Positions 13,189 to 16,389 of a stretch of 16,389 nucleotides of DNA are shown piece by piece (position 1 is the stretch's first letter; each line of letters starts with the position of its first letter). Both the position numbers and the translations under genes were made by a program. The stretch is from Chloroflexota bacterium (lineage in GTDB: Bacteria; Chloroflexota; Anaerolineae; Aggregatilineales; UBA3940), in the NCBI GenBank assembly GCA_011051745.1, contig DRKO01000060.1, positions 1 to 16,389 of the forward strand. Direction: 5' to 3'. The notes under the pieces were generated by a model, which saw nothing but the letters and a program-made list of their open reading frames with translations, had not been told where the DNA came from and searched no databases.

Positions 13189-15770
13189 TGTCTCCTGCCC
13201 CGTCCCGCCGGTCTGCCGCGCGTCCGGTCAGGCTGCCGCTCCTCCCCACCGCACTCGCGCTCGCGCTGCTGCTGGCAGCAACCGCGCTACGTGCTTACCA
13301 CTTCAACGAATGGCCGCCCGGCCTCTCACACGACGAGGCGATCAACGGGATAGACGCGCTGCGTCTGCTGCGCACCGGCGTGATCCCCCTCTACACGCGC
13401 GATGGTCGCCCGGAGCCGCTGTTTCGCTTCGCTCAGACGCTCACCATCGCGCTGGTCGGCCCGACACGTTTCGGCCTGCGGCTGGCGTCGCTGTACACGG
13501 GCGTGCTGTCGGTGGCGGCGGCTATCCGCGCCGGACGGCACTTCGCGCCGCGCGGGAGCAAAGCCCGCCGCTGGATCGGTCTGCTGGCGGGCGGCACGCT
13601 GGCCGTGATGGTCGGGCACATCCATCTGAGCCGCGTTGCCTACCGCGCGATCCTCCTCCCCCTCGCGATCCTGCTCTTCTCTGACGCCTTTCTGGACGGC
13701 GTGGAAACCAGCCGGCGGCGGTCATTCGCGCTGGCCGGGTTGTGGCTGGCCGTCACCGCGCTGAGCTACACCGCCGGGCTGATCGTGATCGGCGTCGCCG
13801 GATCGGGGATCGCCCTCTACCTGCTCGCGGGGCTGATGGACGGAAGACGCCCCGGCGCAGACGCGCCCCTCCGCACACGCTGGCTGAATACGCTGGCCTT
13901 CGGGCTGGCGTTCCTGCTGGCCGTCAGCCCGCTGATCGGGATGCTGATCATCCAGCCGGAGCTTTACAGCCGGGCGCAGGAGGTGGGTGGGGCCACCTTC
14001 CTCTCGCAACCGGAGGTCTGGCTGGGACGCTTCCGGGACACGTGGGCGATGATCCACCGGGTGGGTGACATCAACCCGCAGTACAACGTCGCGCAGACGC
14101 CGCTCCTGCACACTGTGCCGCTCTACGGGCTGCTCCTGCTGGGGCTGGCGGGCTGTCTGCTTCGCCCGCGCCGTCCGGCGAGCTGGCTGGCGGTCGCCCT
14201 CCTGATCGGCGGGTTGCTGCCCGTCATGCTATCAAATGAGATTCCGCACGGCCTGCGCATCACCGACGCCTACGCCGCGCTCCCCCTGCTGATCGCGGCC
14301 AGCGCCGATCCTCTGCTCTGGCTGGCGGGCAGGCTGTCCCACCCCGACGCGGGGCGGGCGCTGCGGACGGGCTGGGCGCTGGCGATGGCTGGCGTGCTGA
14401 CATGGGCAGGGGTCCGTAGCGCCCGGATTTACAGCGATTATTTCCAGAGCGACCCCCGCTGGGGAGACGGGGGCGCGATCTCCGCCCTGTCGTGGTTCTT
14501 CGAGACGCGCCGCCTGGCCGTCGCCGGGATGATCGCCGAACAGGAGGGCGTGATCTACCTTCCCCTCTCCGAGGCCGCCCACCCCGCGCTGCGTTACTTC
14601 ACCGCAGCCAGCCACCCGCGCGTTGTGACTTTCGCCACGACCTTTGAGGCCGGGCCGGAGGGCAGGCTTGAGTTGCCATCCGGCGAGTTCCTGATCCCGC
14701 CTTCGGCGGAGGGGGCGACGACCTTTGTCGCCTTCATGCCGGACGGCAGACTGGTGCTCCTGCCCCGTTTTGACGGGGAGACGCTGGAAGGGCTGGACGG
14801 GGCGCTGGCGGCCAGCGGGCGGCGGATACAGGACGCGCAGGGAGAACTGGCCGCGACGGTGGTCACATACCCGCCGGACGGCGGATCGCTGACCGTGGGC
14901 TCCGCGCCCGCTCACGGGGCAGGCGTGAACTTCGACAACCAGGTTTCCCTGACCGGCTGGGACGGCCCGGAGACGCTCCCCGATCAGGGGGGGGAGATCG
15001 AGGTGACCCTCTACTTCGCGCCCGGCCCGCAGAGGCGGCGTGATCTCTCGGTCTTCACGCAGTTGTGGACCGTCTCGCTGGAGCGCGTCGCCTCCGGCCC
15101 GCAACTCCTGCTGCATCGCTGGCTCTATCCGCCCGGCGAGTGGGAGGAAGGCGACATCGTCCCCCTGACCACCACGCTGCCCGTACCCGGCGGGCTGGAA
15201 CCGGGCGCGTACCGTCTGGCGGTGGGCCTGCTCGACTACCGGAGCGAACGCCTGCCGGTCATCGGGCTGGATGGCCTGCCCGTCTCCGATGCGGCCATCG
15301 CGGGCACGCTCAAGCTCCCGCGCTCCGCGCCCGTCTCAACGGAGGGGATGATCCCCGCCAGCGCTCGCTTTGAGGACGAGATCGAACTGCTCGGCTACCG
15401 GATCACCGATCCGGCGGGGCAGCCGGTTGAGTCGCTCAGCCCCGGTCAGCCGGTGCTGGTCACGCTCTTCTGGCGGGCGCTCCGCCGCCCGGCGGAGGAC
15501 TACACGATCTTCCTGCACCTGCACGATGGAACGGGGGAGCTGGTCGCCCAGAACGACAGCCAGCCGGAGGGTGGACAGTACCCGACCGGCATCTGGGACG
15601 CGGGGGAGATCGTCAGCACAACGCATCCGCTCACGCCGCCGCCCGACTCAGAAGGGCCGTTCACACTCTATACGGGGTTGTATCGCTGGCCTGATCTGGA
15701 ACGTCTCGCCGTCACACAGGACGGAGAGGCGCGGGAGGATCGCCGCGCGACGCTGGCCGCCGTGCCGTAG
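13188..15770 (+). CDS. GT39-like membrane glycosyltransferase with beta-sandwich tail
   Basis: An 860-residue membrane protein of the GT-C fold. After the first helix (about 18-36), PPGLSHDEA carries the acidic pair Asp49-Glu50. About ten hydrophobic helices run to residue 410, with HLSRVAYRAILLPLAILL as the second family motif. The rest (420-860) is soluble and should face outward. It begins with a segment of the kind seen after GT39 domains, then two similar modules, about 580-690 and 727-845. Each opens with F[DE][ND]xxxLxG[WY], followed by strand-rich sequence, and reads like a beta-sandwich. The start ATG overlaps the ppgK stop, with GGAGG four bases upstream, so translation is coupled. 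The sugar is presumably carried on polyprenyl phosphate; acceptor unknown. Its stop is only five bases from the mraY stop on the other strand. Confidence 0.85.
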   Translation: MSPAPSRRSAARPVRLPLLPTALALALLLAATALRAYHFNEWPPGLSHDEAINGIDALRLLRTGVIPLYTRDGRPEPLFRFAQTLTIALVGPTRFGLRLASLYTGVLSVAAAIRAGRHFAPRGSKARRWIGLLAGGTLAVMVGHIHLSRVAYRAILLPLAILLFSDAFLDGVETSRRRSFALAGLWLAVTALSYTAGLIVIGVAGSGIALYLLAGLMDGRRPGADAPLRTRWLNTLAFGLAFLLAVSPLIGMLIIQPELYSRAQEVGGATFLSQPEVWLGRFRDTWAMIHRVGDINPQYNVAQTPLLHTVPLYGLLLLGLAGCLLRPRRPASWLAVALLIGGLLPVMLSNEIPHGLRITDAYAALPLLIAASADPLLWLAGRLSHPDAGRALRTGWALAMAGVLTWAGVRSARIYSDYFQSDPRWGDGGAISALSWFFETRRLAVAGMIAEQEGVIYLPLSEAAHPALRYFTAASHPRVVTFATTFEAGPEGRLELPSGEFLIPPSAEGATTFVAFMPDGRLVLLPRFDGETLEGLDGALAASGRRIQDAQGELAATVVTYPPDGGSLTVGSAPAHGAGVNFDNQVSLTGWDGPETLPDQGGEIEVTLYFAPGPQRRRDLSVFTQLWTVSLERVASGPQLLLHRWLYPPGEWEEGDIVPLTTTLPVPGGLEPGAYRLAVGLLDYRSERLPVIGLDGLPVSDAAIAGTLKLPRSAPVSTEGMIPASARFEDEIELLGYRITDPAGQPVESLSPGQPVLVTLFWRALRRPAEDYTIFLHLHDGTGELVAQNDSQPEGGQYPTGIWDAGEIVSTTHPLTPPPDSEGPFTLYTGLYRWPDLERLAVTQDGEAREDRRATLAAVP

Positions 15771-15775
15771 GAACT

Positions 15776-16389
15776 CTACAGCAACGCGAGCGCAATCCCG
15801 ACGATGCTCGCCAGAATCTCCACCAGCCAGAAGCGTTGCACGATCTGCGTTTCGCTCCAGCCGACCTGTTCAAAGTGGTGGTGTAGAGGGGTCATGCGGA
15901 AAATGCGGATATCCCGACCCAGCAGGCGACGGCTGAGTTGCGAGGACGCCACCTGTAGCATCACCGACATGGTCTCGGCTACCGGAATGATGGCGATGAT
16001 GGGCAGGATCAGCCACTGGCCGGTCATCAGGGCCACGACGCCCAGCGTCGCGCCCAGCGCCAGCGAGCCGGTATCGCCCATGAAAAGCTGCGCCGGATGA
16101 GCGTTGTACCACAGGAAGGCGAAGCAGGCCCCCACCATCGTGAAGCAGAACTGCACCAGATAGACCTGCCCCTGCAGGAGCGCGATCACGCCGTAGGCGG
16201 CGAAGGCGCTGGCGGCGATAATCCCCGCCAGCCCGTCCAGCCCATCGGTCAGGTTAACGGCGTTTGATGTCCCGACCATCACGAGCACAGCGATCGGCAG
16301 GTACAGCAGGCCCAGATCGAAGCGGAAGGGGATGCCGGGGAAGGCGACCGAGTGCACATCAAGGCCGAAGTACAGCACCAGCGCCGTCC
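15776..16389 (-). CDS. mraY: MraY, phospho-MurNAc-pentapeptide transferase (5' end cut by window edge)
   Basis: The C-terminal 204 or so residues of the integral membrane enzyme that joins UDP-MurNAc-pentapeptide to undecaprenyl phosphate, making lipid I for peptidoglycan. The reading frame stays open to the window end, so the start lies outside. Family motifs are NAVNLTDGLDGLAG with the magnesium and catalytic aspartates, LFMGDTGSLALG with the third conserved aspartate, and TPLHHHFE, the histidine motif on the cytoplasmic side. Several hydrophobic helices alternate with these loops. The C-terminus GWSETQIVQRFW followed by a final helix is typical, so the 3' end is complete. Whether it sits in a mur/fts cluster cannot be seen. 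The partial start at 16378 is an internal valine codon, not a real start. Confidence 0.93.
   Translation of the reverse strand, partial: TALVLYFGLDVHSVAFPGIPFRFDLGLLYLPIAVLVMVGTSNAVNLTDGLDGLAGIIAASAFAAYGVIALLQGQVYLVQFCFTMVGACFAFLWYNAHPAQLFMGDTGSLALGATLGVVALMTGQWLILPIIAIIPVAETMSVMLQVASSQLSRRLLGRDIRIFRMTPLHHHFEQVGWSETQIVQRFWLVEILASIVGIALALL

Overview
This window looks like one stretch of a GC-rich bacterial chromosome. The best guess is a member of Chloroflexota (Anaerolineae-like). This is an inference from gene style: a polyphosphate glucokinase, GT-C (family 39-like) membrane glycosyltransferases with long extracytoplasmic tails, several PAS/GAF histidine kinases, lipoprotein signals on secreted proteins and a Cys-rich CGxGxC repeat protein. 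No rRNA or tRNA gene is present to confirm it. I see no prophage, transposon, CRISPR array or known defence locus.

Layout. Positions 185-547 (+) encode a small VOC-fold (glyoxalase/dioxygenase-like) protein behind a near-consensus sigma70-type promoter with a perfect palindrome over its -10. Positions 633-2147 (+) encode a GT39-like membrane glycosyltransferase. Two paralogous soluble histidine kinases (HAMP-like, GAF, HisKA, HATPase) follow in tandem at 2219-3655 and 3749-5176, ended by a hairpin terminator. Convergent with them, 5274-6539 (-) is a radical SAM enzyme of unassigned function with an extra C-terminal four-cysteine group. Its 5' leader is about 250 nt long and contains hairpins. 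A divergent 611-bp region separates it from a lipoprotein c-type cytochrome at 7151-7825 (+), which has a His/Met/acid-rich linker. Convergent with that, 7906-10473 (-) is an 855-residue PAS-GAF-PAS-PAS histidine kinase with a Cys-rich GAF domain. Past another divergent region, 10821-12155 (+) is a lipoprotein with an Fn3-like domain and ten tandem four-cysteine repeats. A two-gene operon follows: ppgK (12436-13188) and an 860-residue GT39-like protein (13188-15770), whose stop and start codons overlap. The window ends in the 3' part of mraY on the minus strand (15776-16389, cut by the edge), with only 5 bp between the two convergent stops.

How the genes work together. The region mixes signalling (three histidine kinases, no response regulator visible), cell-envelope sugar transfer (two GT39-like proteins, MraY), sugar activation (PpgK) and exported redox or adhesion-type proteins. 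Only ppgK with its downstream GT39 gene, and perhaps the kinase pair, look like operons. The observations most worth following are the paralogous kinases, whose GAF sensor is better conserved than their partner-specifying DHp helices; the Cys-repeat lipoprotein with recently amplified 75-bp units; the radical SAM auxiliary-cluster candidate; the metal-binding-looking cytochrome linker; and several structured leaders and operator-like palindromes.
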